DNA of 64,000 bases from positions 3,636,846-3,700,845 of the forward strand of contig JARCOQ010000006.1 of the NCBI GenBank assembly GCA_029207755.1, read 5' to 3'. Origin of the DNA: Chamaea fasciata. Lineage: Eukaryota; Chordata; Aves; Passeriformes; Sylviidae. Shown here piece after piece: positions 1-11,800 of the stretch. Positions within the stretch are counted from its first letter, which is position 1; each line of letters opens with the position of its first letter. The notes under the pieces were generated by a model. It did not search any database. It saw only the letters and a program-made list of their open reading frames with translations, and was not told where the DNA came from. Position numbers and translations under genes: made by a program.

Positions 1-1833
1 AAAACTAGTTGAAGACACGCTCAAACACGTCAGTCCCACGTGCACTCCTAAAACTCCCCCTCTGTGCTTCTGAGGCCCTCGTTCACCTCCAAAGACACCA
101 ACTCAAAGGCTCAAATCCTCACCTCACAAGGTGATATCTGTGCTGTGGGCAAGACCCTTACAGTGTAAAGGGGCTGGGCAGCCGCGTTCAGTGCGTGTAA
201 ACATGCATCTTACAACTCGTGCTAAGCTGGTTTTCATTCTGGGAAGGATGTTGCTGAGGCACTTTGCCCCGACAAGCTGCAGTTTGTGTTTGGAGCCTGG
301 AACAGCCCAGAGACAAGGACACTGACAATGATGATTGCGGACAGTTATTTTGCACAGATATTTACTGTTCTGTGTTGAAACTCCAGCTACTGCAAGTTAA
401 ACAATCGTCTCTCCTACTCTTTAAAAAATTCAGTTTCAGACTGTTAAAAACCTGTGAAGTGTGCTAGGTAAGTGACAGAGAAGCCAAAAATTACTAGTTC
501 TCTCTGCAAATTGCCCCCTCTGAGACAGAGAATAAGACATTAGAGTCCACCCTAATCGAAAACCTAGCGGGCAGTCCAGATACACTGCTGGACACAACCA
601 ATCTGAAGGCAAACTCTGTGGGTTTATCATCCTCCCGCCCTTTCCTCTCTAATGTATTTTGCTTTCTGTAATTTGCTGTGTGTTATGTTGACTAAGCATG
701 ATGGAAAAAAAAATTCCTTTAAATTACATCTATTTGTCTTACATTCTGTATTTCCTGTTTTATAACACTTGCAAGAATGGAAAATACTGGAAAAAATGTG
801 TAACTGTAGGAATTGTCATCACAAACAAGACAGTAAAATAACATTAAATTTATGCTTGGAGCCTCAAGAGGAAATAAAAGTCATGTACCTATAGAAAACA
901 CTTCAAATGCCAGCTTTACTAAACAACAGTATTTACTTGCGTGAAGAGAAACTTTTAGTGCCGGGTTAATCAGGACCTCAAACATTTAGAAGAGTACTTC
1001 CCAGGATCCTAGTTTATCCTGCATGGAGACAGCATAACCTGTACCTGTGACAAAATATACCTCTGCCTGGGGTCTATCTGGAGCCAGCATGGACATCCAC
1101 ACAGACCCTTGGAGTTTCTGCTTTTGAACACACCACATGACATAACTCTTTTGGAATCACTTAATCCAACCTTTTCTGGCCAATAATGGCAGTAGAGAAT
1201 GTCTGCAATAAAAGCTAGTCTGTGTGTGGTTACTGAGTTTGTTGTTATCTTACTAATATGTAGTCCTCCAACAAGATGGAAGCTCTGTGTACATAGCACA
1301 AGATCAAAGATATGGCTTGACTTGAGACAAGATTAGTATATAAAAAGGGGAGTAAACAAGGTAAAATAACAAACACCCTGGAAGAACAAAATGCAGTGGC
1401 CCAGATTCAGAATTTGTCATTTCATTTTTGTTTATCCTGTTTCTGGAAAAAAAAAAAAATCCGCATGAGTGGCCCTATTTTGGCAGAGAATTATTCTTCT
1501 ACAGAGTAACATGCGCAATAGTTTATAAATCTTTGTGTTTATATCATCTTTCATCAAAAGCTTCTTAAAGCTGTCCATTGAAACTATTCAATACAGTCCT
1601 CACTCAAGTCCAGCTTTAGCAAGTGTCACATGCCAAGGCAAAGTTTTACTGGGTAGTACTTCATGTACTGTTAACTGTCAGAAGCATTTTTCACTCTGAT
1701 GGAAATCTGCCATAATTTTCTTACATTGCACAGGTGTACACTCCTGAAATAATCCCAGAGGTCCCATTCCTTTTACAGAAGCTATTTGTAGACATGGACT
1801 CAGTTTTGCTGAGAAAGGTGGGCATTACCTGTT
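1..1833. other. unique AT-rich non-coding sequence
   Basis: No gene is recognised. Open frames are under 100 codons, overlap on both strands and show no family motif. The only regulatory-looking string is a TATA-like run (TATATAAAAAGGGG) at 1337-1350 on the plus strand, with no CpG island or open frame downstream to support a promoter. A short A tract lies near 1447-1459. Confidence 0.6.
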
Positions 1834-1841
1834 AAAAAAAA

Positions 1842-1892
1842 AACAGTGTGTACAAATACTCTTAAAAAACAACAGTGTGTACAAATACTCTT
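1842..1892. repeat. 29-bp tandem duplication (two copies)
   Basis: The 22-base unit AACAGTGTGTACAAATACTC plus TT occurs at 1842-1863 and again, unchanged, at 1871-1892, each preceded by an A-rich run. The period is 29 bases. Identity of the two cores points to a recent local duplication, probably replication slippage helped by the A tracts. Confidence 0.85.
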
Positions 1893-4619
1893 TCTCTTGT
1901 TAAAGGCAGCACCTTCCTTCCTCTCATTGTCCCATCAATTTCAACTAAACTGTGCCCATGAGGGACTCTGACATGAATAATGGTGGATTTTAGCCTTTTG
2001 GTAACAAAGCAGTTTTTGCTACTTCCAGAACTGCATAAATAGGTTGTTTTAAAGTTACAAATGTCAAATAAATTGAGTAGGCTTTCAGCAATGGACTAAA
2101 ATGAGAAAGTCTTGTGAGGCATTGTCTTTATACTGCAGGAATAATATCCAAAAACAGAGAATACTGATGTTTAAAAATATTTCCTGGCTTTCAGATCCAA
2201 AGATTGAACAATTCTTGCAGAACCAGAGTGCAAAATCACCTGTATTTCTTCCTTCAGTTCCAGGATGTAACAAGTTTGAGACAGAAAAAAATCCATGATT
2301 AAACCTGGCCCACAAAAAATTCATTTAAAACCTTCTTCAAATCATCATGTGATTTCTTACTTTCAGGTTTGAGCCTGTAATATTAATGACTGTACTGAAG
2401 TACAGTCTTGTACTTCATACTGACTTCTGCATATGAGGAAATTAAAAAAGTTTTCAGCTTTTTCAGCTATATAATTTGAAAAAAGTATAACCTGTATATC
2501 TGTGCAGTGGAATGAACCACTTGATTGATACAGTTGTGTCAGGATAAACCACTTTGCACTTCTGCACTTTTCTGTAGTTTTGATTTTTTACCATGGGATC
2601 ACTTTCAACCACATTTGGTCACATCATTTATTAAAAACAAATAACACAGGGAAAACGCTGATCTGTGGTATCTCTTGCGCAGCTGCCCTAGGAGACACAA
2701 CCTATATTCAGAAATATTCAGACCAGCATTTAATCCAATAAACAGGTCTTTTCCTTGCGCATGTATACATAAAATACGTACCTTTTTTTATCTGTGGAAA
2801 ATCTGATTTTCTCTGTAACTTACAGTATTGTTTATATTCATGTACCTTAGCAGAACTCACTTCACTTCTCTGCTTTAAATACAAAACAAGAAACTTTTTT
2901 AATATGCTGACTATTTTGGGAAAGTGCTGTCTGCAGATAAAGAATTTTCAAGGTAATACAAAGTCAGATTAGACCATCAGCTGCTCATATCCTGATAGGT
3001 AACTATCAAATGCTGAAATTCTAATTAAATTCTTCGTGGCTACACTATACTTATCAGCCACTCTAATATGATTTGCTTCAATGTTTTCAGTGATAATTTA
3101 AATGAGCTTTTGTAATTGTTATGCACTTTACTGACACACTAATATTTACTGGGTCTTTATAAAATAATTCAACAAAATATCAGTAGTGCTCCTGAAAAAT
3201 AATTTTTTCTCTGGAAAGCAGACAAATAAAATAAATTGCACACCTACTAACACATTTATTTTGAAACACAACTACAAAGAGAATATCAAGCGGACTATAC
3301 TAAGCTCTTTAATGGACTGGGTTTTGTCTTCCTTTTTCAAGTTAATGAACAATTTAGAAGAAAATATTGAATCATCACTGCTAAGATTTGCATAGCATAC
3401 CTTATGAGAGACGTACTAAACAATGAAGAGACCAGGTTAGCTGATCAGAAGTTATTCTACAGAATATTCATATGATTTATACTAATGCCTGTGATGACTT
3501 TTTGCTAATGGTTTAGAAATATTAAAATAATTTTAAATTCCCAAAAAAAAAGATCTTTGGAAGCGGTCTTGCTGAAAGTTGTAGAGATGTAGATTACCCA
3601 AACTTGCAATTTTTGGGCACCTTTTGAAGTTACTTTTGACCTATTCAATAGACTAGAGAGAATCATTAACAGTGTTTCAGATCCAAATACACACAGCAAC
3701 AGATTTTTGCTACAGATCTCGCTGTCCCAGGGGCCCCTAAATATAAACGAGATTGCCAGGCACCAGAGCAGAACAAAAACAGCAGGACAAAACATCTTGT
3801 AGTGTGAAGTGCAATTAAATAAATTTGTAGTAGAGAGAGAATGGCTTTCACGTGGAAGTATAAAAAGTCCCCTGTAGTTCCTGGAGTGGATTAAAAAAAT
3901 AACTCTTTGATGAGCATCATTAAATGTTGTGATTCTATAATCAAAATTGCCCTGGGTCTGCAAGAGGCTTTTCTGCAAACACTGGAATAGCTATTTCTTC
4001 AAATATTTTGAATACCATATACCTCTAATTTCTGAACGAGGTGTTTTGTGGCAGAATAAATTGAATAAAAAATGTTTTGACTGTAAGATTGCTTCACTAT
4101 TATTCTTTCATTTATGCAACATGAAAAGTTAAAAGTTCTTAATTTTAAACAGTCACAACTGAAAGGAGAAAATTAGATCTTTGGCCGGAGTAAATTGATG
4201 TAGCCACACAAAATTGATGAGGCTAAATCTCCTTCTTATGTGAAAAAGATCTGTCTCTATACCTCAACATGCAGGAAATTCGGATTATACACACAGTTTC
4301 AGCAAACTCCTATTCAGATGCAAATTACCCGTGGGAAGAGGGAGAAAGGTAGGAGAGAGGCACTTCACTCTCACCTCCACTCCCATCCCCAGGAACACTG
4401 AGGCGTGCAGGTCCCCATTCCAGCTGCAGCCCTGCCAGCAGCTCTGGCATTCAGTCAGGAAACGTGGAAACATGCTGACTTCTGTCTCTCTTCTTGGCTC
4501 CTCAAGTCTGGGGGCACCTCCTCCTTTGACAAGCACACCCCAACATTTGTATCCCTCCTGGGTAGTGGAAAATATTCTCATTTTCTCTGTGCGTGTGTGA
4601 TGGTGGCATTCTCCAAAGC
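1893..4619. other. unique AT-rich non-coding sequence
   Basis: Nothing recognisable as a gene. The longest frame is a 157-codon minus-strand frame at 3505-3978. It is rich in Leu, Phe, Ser and Ile, as expected from translating AT-rich non-coding DNA, and has no known motif, so I do not call it a gene. A frame of 191 codons on the minus strand (4285-4860) runs partly through the antisense of the adjacent CR1 copy and is also rejected. Confidence 0.6.
2388..2407. repeat. 20-bp near-perfect palindrome
   Basis: GACTGTACT and AGTACAGTC are exact reverse complements separated by the two bases GA. The arms are 9 bp. The centre is too short for a normal RNA hairpin loop, so the element would form a stem only by opening inner pairs. 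No function is inferred. Confidence 0.8.
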
Positions 4620-5115
4620 ATTGCAGCCCATCAGGCCCAGCATCATCAGCCGGGCGAGGGAGTGGATGGTCCTGCTCTGCTCTGAGTCCTGGGGGCAGTT
4701 TTGAGCCCTGCAGTATAAGAAAGACATTAGACATTAGAGAGCATGCAAAAAGGAGGGCAGTGAAGATGGTGAAGGTCCTTGAGGAGAAGCCATGTGATGA
4801 GTGGCTGAGGGCATTTGGTCTGTTCATCTTGGAGAATAGGAGCCTGAGGGGAGACCTCACTGCAGTTACAACTTCCTCATGAGAGGAAGAGCAGGGACAG
4901 ACACTGATCTCTGCTCTTCGGTGAGTGACAGGGGCCCAGGCAATGGCCTGAAGTTGTGTCAGGGAAGGTTTAGGATGGATGTTAGGAAAATGTTCTTTAT
5001 CCCTTCAGAGGGTGGTTGGGCACTGGAACAGGCTCTCCAGGGCAGTGGTCACAGCACCAAGCTTGACAGAGTTCAAGAAGTATTTGGAAAACAGTTTCAG
5101 GCACAAGAGAGGGAT
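4620..5115 (+). mobile_element. CR1 LINE fragment, end of ORF2 (reverse transcriptase protein)
   Basis: This is a decayed, sense-oriented piece of a chicken-repeat-1 (CR1) retrotransposon. CR1 ORF2 encodes an endonuclease and reverse transcriptase that copy the element's RNA at the target site. The visible part is only the C-terminal end of ORF2. In translation, segments resembling the family appear in order in different frames: SIISRARE, ALQYKKDI (4700s), GNGLKLCQGRFRMD (near 4940-4980) and VVGHWNRLSRAVVTAPSL (near 5005-5060). Frameshifts, stops and a small deletion near 4690 show it is dead. It stops near 5115, before the usual 3' untranslated tail with its ATTCTATG-type repeats. A truncated 3' end is unusual for a LINE, which normally loses only its 5' end. 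The start is approximate. Confidence 0.9.
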
Positions 5116-6007
5116 GTGGAAGTGTGGAAAGCACTGCGCCCTCTGGTTATTAAGTGTTGGGTATTTCTATAGTAGAGAGAGGTTAGTCTTACAGTAGGGA
5201 AGAGGATTTATCACCTGAGTGTTTAGGACATGAAGCTTCATTAATTCTCCTCCTCACAAAGGGAGTAACTTGTTTCACAACATTTCTAATATGTCTTATC
5301 CAGTGGAGGAGTGGCAGGTAACAAGTACTTCTTGAGGTTGTTTTCATTATCTTTCTTTGAGACAGGCAAGTAATTCCTTCAAGCTTATCCTCTGCCAGGA
5401 TTAATTTGGCCAGCCTAGACTGGTTGTCCCATACCAGGAGCAGATGCAAAACTGCTCGGGGTAGAATGAAAAATAATCATTACACACAGGGGAGAAGAAA
5501 TGCATTTGAAGTGACCTGAAAGAATACTGAATTCTTTTATTTCCATGCAACATGAAGAACCACACATGGGGATTATACAGAGAGAGATTCCTTTAAAAAA
5601 ATAAAATCAACCCATTTGATAATGTCTTCTTGTTTCACAGTATTTAGGCTTTTATCACAGTTAGTTCTTAGGGGCTTGGAATGCTTGTCTTCATATCAAG
5701 GCTGAATCACAAATAATGGGATTAGAAGTCCTCAGTGCTGCAAAGGATTTGCATTGACAGGAGATGCACAAAGGATGAAGCAAGCTGTGCAGCTGAATCA
5801 CCAGGCACTGCAGCAGCAGAGTGATTCCATCAACACGTGGGTGCTCACTGATTTGCACCAAGGAGCCTGCTCTGCACAGCACGGGAGCTGTCACAACTCC
5901 TGCACACCACAGGCTGTCACAGACAGAGCTCCATGCCCTTTGGTACTAGGTAAATACACACAGACTCGAGAGATGTGGGAGAATACAGCACAAGCCTGTT
6001 ATTCCTT
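5116..6007. other. non-coding spacer between CR1 fragment and LTR-like block
   Basis: No gene is recognised. Frames are below 100 codons. The missing 3' tail of the preceding CR1 fragment is not found here, so the fragment was cut off rather than interrupted by a short insertion. Confidence 0.55.
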
Positions 6008-6767
6008 TGTCTTGGTTTAGATAGACGGGTATCTGCCAGGGAAGATTGGAGTCTTCCCTGGAATGTAAGCCCCTCCCCCCCTTTCCAAATTATTATAAAT
6101 TTGCAATTAAAAGGCTGTCAGGCAAAGATTTTGGATATAGGTATAGCAGTTCTTTACTAGGGATATAAAAATACAAATGTTGTAGTACAGATAAGTAAGC
6201 AAGCAAGCAAACAAACAAGAAATCCTAGAAAACCTTGGCAGAGTCAGAAATACAACCTGACACCCTGCTGGTCAGGGTGTTGGAAGCAGTCCAGAGTAAG
6301 TCCCCCTGGAGTGGCAGATGTGGTTTTGTTGGAGTAGAGATGGTCCCGTTGAAAAAGGGTCCAGTAATGGTGAGATGGGTGCGGTCTTCCTCCAGGAATC
6401 CAGTGGAAAACAGGAATGACTGGTGACACTTGTGGCACCTTTTATCTAGGTGAAGATGGTTTGGCTCCTCCTCCCTGGATAGAGCATCTTACAATAGCGT
6501 GATGTAATGTGTCATGTCATTGGTGAGCTTTAATGGTCCATTAACAGGAGATATCCCCAGGGGGGTAGAGGAACAATGAACAGAGATAAGCAACACTGCA
6601 CCATCTGATAAGCAACACTGCCCCACCCGGTTCCTAACAGCTGGCTTGTTATCAGAGAAGGCAGTTACCCTTTCTCTTCTGAGGTTACAATAGATAAACA
6701 AAAATCTCTCCAACCGGGTTTCAATAGATGAAATAAAATAAACTTTTTTTTTCGGTTACAAAACCCA
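6008..6767 (-). mobile_element. endogenous retrovirus LTR-like block (probable solo LTR)
   Basis: The block opens with TGTCTTGGTTTAGA and can be ended at a CA near 6767 (ACAAAACCCA), giving the TG...CA ends expected of an LTR. The opening, the segment CAAATTATTATAAATTTGCA, the CAGGCAAAGAT and TTCTTTACTA strings, and the CACCCTGCTGGTCAGGGTGTTGG stretch resemble songbird LTRs I know from passerine genomes. This is recalled resemblance, not a database match. On the minus strand, AGTAAAGAACTG followed by TTTGCCTGACAGCC looks like a decayed polyadenylation site and downstream U5 region, so minus orientation is preferred. No gag, pol or env sequence adjoins it, which suggests a solo LTR. A flanking target-site duplication is not evident, so the right boundary is uncertain. 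Confidence 0.6.
6192..6218. repeat. short tetranucleotide tract (AAGC/AAAC)n
   Basis: A run of AAGT, AAGC and AAAC units lies inside the LTR-like block. It is short, imperfect and of no evident function. Confidence 0.75.
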
Positions 6768-8823
6768 AGATATCCTTCTATTTCAGTACCATCTGGAAGG
6801 TCACTGGGATTGATTTAAAAATATAAATTTTGCTTTGGCACCCTGTAAACAGTGTGAAGGGTAATTTTGCATAGATTTGGGTGTGAAAGATAAAGTTAAG
6901 TGGTTCCCTGTCTAATGGGGGGTGAAAACATTCAGCAGTGTTCTCGTCAGCATAAGCATAGGTATACTTTCCTTCACAAAGGTTGACCTTTACAAGACTT
7001 TTAGGAAATTCATGTCTTTTAGTTCTCCTGTCCTCTAGAGTTAATATTGGCCAGCAAATTAAACAGGTCCCTTTGGGAGGTGGATGCATAAACTAAAAAT
7101 AAACTAAAATACCAGTATATTGTCATTGAAGCTCAACTTTATGGTTTTGACAAAAGTGGATCTTTGCAACACTGGTGATTGCCACCATGCAGAACCCACA
7201 CAAGCCAGCACACAGTGTGGTGTTTGCTTTATTCCTGTGGTAGCAGGAGCACTGAGAGCTTCAGGACAATGTGCCCAAGGGCAGTGAAAACAGAACCATG
7301 ACTGATTCATGCCAAAGAGCAACAGTCAGCAGCTTCCTCTGCGGAAAGACCAATTTCACGGGACTCTAGCCAAACCCCTGAGCACTGGCTGTTTCTGGCC
7401 TGGCCCCTGTTTGCCTAGTGGCTTGTGTGAAGAGCACCCCTTCTGCTCAGCTGGCAGAAGGCTCTAGAAAAGGAAATAAATGGGCAAAAAGCCCCACTTG
7501 TATCTGCTTTTCTCTGTCCCTGCTAATACAAGTGTCAGACATGTCCTCAGAGTAACAATCATCTCCTCTGACCTCACCCATTTCCTCTGAGCTCACCTGG
7601 CTGTGAAAAGAGGAGGAAGTTTATCTCCAGAAATGCATGAATAACAGTTGATCTTTCCAGCTTCAGTTTGGGTAACAGAGCAGCATCTTTGCTGTTGCTT
7701 ACTTTGCATTGCAGGCAACTTAAAAGTCCCCAGATTATTTTAGTTGTCCAAGGACATTGTTCTACAGGTAGTGAACTATTTTATAGAGAGACAGCTCCTT
7801 CCTGTGAAGCAGCAGAAAACTGTAGTTTGAGGTTTACTCTCAAGTGTATTCTATACATAGATAATGCATATTGGACAGAAACCAGCTTTCATTAGGAGAA
7901 GAAACCTTCTAACAAGGTGGCATCAAGTTGCAGTTCAGCTTCCTTCTGGAAACAAATTGTTGAGACAGCAAAGAAAAAAATAACTTCTCATCTATTCAGG
8001 AAAGGAAGCATGCAAAATGACATTGAGGTCAGCCCTCCAATTCCAGTTCAGGCTGCTCTACAAATGGAACAAACAGCTTTGTATTTGTACCTTTACAGTT
8101 TGCACGTCCAAAGAGGCACACCACTTACAGTCAGGCAGAATGTGATGCCTGCATGTGAGCTATCAGAAATCTGTATAGTCAGCTCAAAAGATGTATATCA
8201 ATCCTTGGTATTTAAAATACATATATATATATTTCGCCAATACCCAATAAACTGCAAAAAAACAAATAATTTGGGGGTAAGAGTGAAAACTATGAAAATT
8301 AACAGCTATACTATCATGGAATTGTAGTTCCTAGAAAGTGCTAACAGAAAACATTGTCCCTAGGTATTAAAAAATTACCTCTTGTTTTATGGCAAAGTCA
8401 GAAATTCTGGTTCAAAGTATAAGAAGGTTTAAAGTCTAAATGTCAAAGCTATCAAATACGAAATATTTCCAAGGGGGGACGGGGTTATGTGTTCTTGGAA
8501 CAGATAAATAGTTCCTTTTTATGCTTTTGAATAGTTTTGAAGAAAGTTTTAGGTGACCAAACACTCAGGTAAAATTTGTCCAGTACCAAATCGAATTCTT
8601 AGAGTTAAACACCTTGTTCATGTGACAGCCGAGTACCAGATCCAGGGTTAAACTCCTTGTTAATATAATAAGTTTGACAAGGGAAGGTGTTGAAGAGAGC
8701 AAAGGTTATTTTCACTTTCAATTCAGCATTTTCCCTGCTGACATTTGCTGCCATTAGTCACTTGAGAGTTGATTTCAACTCCTATCAACTTAAACCTTCG
8801 AAATAGTCTTAGAGCACCATGCC
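6768..8823. other. unique non-coding sequence
   Basis: No gene is recognised. The largest frame is a 136-codon plus-strand frame at 7917-8327. It is interrupted by low-complexity sequence (an AT dinucleotide run near 8219-8231) and has no family motif, so I treat it as chance. The segment at 7320-7480 is locally more GC-rich but shows no feature I can name. Confidence 0.55.
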
Positions 8824-8852
8824 AAAAAAAAAAAAAAAAAAAGAAAAAAAAA
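8824..8852. repeat. poly(A) tract
   Basis: Nineteen A, one G and nine A. CR1 elements do not end in poly(A), so this is not a CR1 tail. No processed pseudogene is visible upstream of it. Confidence 0.9.
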
Positions 8853-11800
8853 TTCTTTAAAGATGCACTCATGCATTCTGGACTTGACCAATGGCTCAGC
8901 AACAAAAATATCAGTTTTACTGTACCCCAGGAATGAAAGCTACTGGCACGCTGAACCGTCCATGCAGCTCTGCACCACACAGCCCTGAAACAGCAGTGCA
9001 GTGGAAAATCAGAAATTCCCTGAGAAACACTAATATGCTTGGTATAAATTTGCTTTGTTTCTTTTATCTTCCCTTCTGGGGTCTATAGCACTTTTTGTTT
9101 TCAAAGTTGAGCAGAGGGATGGGATCTGGTGGGCAAGCAGCTCTCCGGCCTTATGGTTTGTTCCCATTGCCACAGGGTGGCCTTGTGCTTGCTTGGTCTA
9201 TTGTTAAATATTTTTACTACAATGCCTTTTCAGAATTTAGAAATTGAGAATTATTAATGTTCCTCTGACATTTTCTACACAGCTTTCATTCTTATATTAT
9301 CCGACTACCTTACAAGACACTAGATAATTAAACCCCTACCTGAATTTTTCATGCAGGGAGCTGACAAAGAGTACAAAAATTTACTGCTGTGTTGGGAGCC
9401 CAGTTTACAGAAGTTGTAACCCTTCCTAGAGGAGATGTATTAGTTGTATTTTCTCATTAAGACCATCAAAAATGCTTCTATAATTTAATTTTCATCACTA
9501 TGCATGGATTAGACAGTCTGTTTTGCGGACCAAATTCACAAGAAGGTGTTTTTTGGATCAGTATATGTTTCTTCTGAACACTGTCCTCATCCCCAACAGA
9601 GTCAAACTTAGGCAGAGGCTCAACTCCTCACAGGGGGTAATGCACTATGAAACATTAGACGTCATATCCAGACTACTTCCAGAAACACAATTTTTTACAA
9701 TCAGCTTCAGCATAAACGTGATATTTACTTATTTTATTCGAGAAATCTCAGGTGTAAAATTTTTTTGTTAGTTATGTAGAAAGGGAACAGACTTTGTAAG
9801 TGCTTTGCAAGTAGGATTACTAAAAGCAAAGCAAAAATTGCCAAGCCTTGCAAGAGGCCAAAATAGGGAGGGATTGCAGGCTTTCATCATTCCTTTTGAA
9901 ATAAGAACAGGTTACCAATATTTTAGATCTGAGAAGAGTGATTTCAGTTTCTGACTATACAGCAGAAAGAAGCCTGAAGAAAGGAGCCTTAAATACAAAC
10001 AGCCAAACCAAAATATTTGTATTTCCCTTCCTAGATTTAGGTGTTTTAAACTCTGTATTCAGATCAGCCAGAACACTAAAGAGCAGTAAATTTCAAATAT
10101 GATGTCTTATAGAGGCTCATAATTCAGACAACTGAAACTGAAAACTCTAAATCCAGTTTCACCACCCTAATAGAGAGGACAGAATAGGACTCCTAACTGT
10201 CCCTTATAATAGGTGCCTTGAAGTCTGTCACACACAGAAATCATTTGCTTTCATACTCATGCTAAAAGCAACATTTCACACCTTTGGCTGGGTTGCTTTG
10301 TAGCTCACTGAAGTACCATTTTCTGGTCTTGTTCTTTGAGTTAAGCCACATAAAAAAATATACCATTACCTGGGGCCCTCAAAAAGTGACAGTTCATATC
10401 GAAAAGGTTTAAACCTGTTTTTTGGGAATCATTTAACACATCTCACATTTAAACTCTCAAGAGTGTTTACCTACATTCACTAGTCATGTCAGAAAAATTT
10501 CTTTTGGAACTTTTATGCTGTTGGTTCCTCTCTTTTTGCTACAGCACTTTGTAAAGACTCACCTTGAGCCTCGGAAATGCTGAATCCAAGGAGTGTGAGA
10601 CCAGTGATCCTACACTCAACTTTTTCCTAATGCTGAATTTTGCACACACAGTGCTTTGGCACGGACTTTTGTGTTGTAAAATGGAAATAAATTTCAAGTC
10701 ACCATGTTTTATGAAAACCATATGGCTTAACTCACAGTTCTTCAGCTTGGCAGGATTTGCTTGTGGAAGCAAACATGTTATGAATAGCTGAATTCCCTCT
10801 GAATTTAAATATGTTCTTGGAGACGGCCTAGACTGATACTGAAAACTATCTATATTTGATTTAAAGTGATGATCATATGATTTAATTCCATATATTATAA
10901 CGATGAAATTAGAAATAAATAACACAAAGAGACAAGAACTAAATGGAGATTAACGCAGTCCAAAAGAGAGATGTCAAATAAGTAGGTTAAACTGTAGCAT
11001 TTGGTGGAATCACTCCAATGACTAGAAAATCTGTTAAGTTTAATGCTGCCTCAGATGTAGTTTCTGAGACTTCTTATGAATTATGTGGTACAAGATGCCT
11101 ATTACAATCTTTCATTAAGTAAACTAATAGAAAATAAGGTGGGAAGAAAACAGGAGAATCCCATTTTTGGAGATATTAAAAATATAAATTCAGGCAAGTT
11201 ACACATTCTATTGACAGTCTACTGAAACCTCGGAATATATCAACTTCAGACTAGCAGGAAAGAAAAAAAAAACAGGACTCATTAAATTTTCCGTTTGCTA
11301 ATCTCTAATGTTACTAGAACTCATGGGAGAGAGGGACAATTGCATTACCTGCTTGGGGGGTCAGAGGTAGAAAGAGCAGGTTTGGTTTGGTGCTGCTCAA
11401 AGACAAGGTGCTCACAGTGCTTTTGAAGTGACAGTGAGGTTGGTATCCATGCCTGTCCTGGGAGCACAGCTCCCATGGGGACAGAGCTGACCTCTGCACA
11501 CCTTGCACTCTGTAGGAGGTTACACCTGGAGATGCTTTTTCCCCACTCCCAGATCGAGTCCTGACTCTACCAGAAGGGAAATTATGTCCAGATGGGAACA
11601 ACCAGACTCCAAACAGGGATGAGCACCAAATTTGCAACCAAGAAGAACTCAGTTAAAACTCTAAATTGCTTGCATAGACGTATCCATAAAATGCTATGCC
11701 CTGCTCAGGCACACACACAAAACACATAAAAACATCAGGGTTGGTGTGAAAAAAATACAAGGGTGATTAATTTTTTTAATTCCCATTAGCAGGTTCTAAC

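Noticed and set aside
3505..3978. 157-codon minus-strand open frame as a gene
   Set aside because: Composition typical of translated AT-rich non-coding DNA, no motif, overlapped by another frame of the same strand, no splice or promoter support.
8824..8852. Poly(A) tract as the tail of a processed pseudogene
   Set aside because: No gene-like sequence upstream and no flanking duplication; CR1 machinery does not normally make poly(A)-tailed copies. The same applies to the tracts at 19161, 20785 and 48940.
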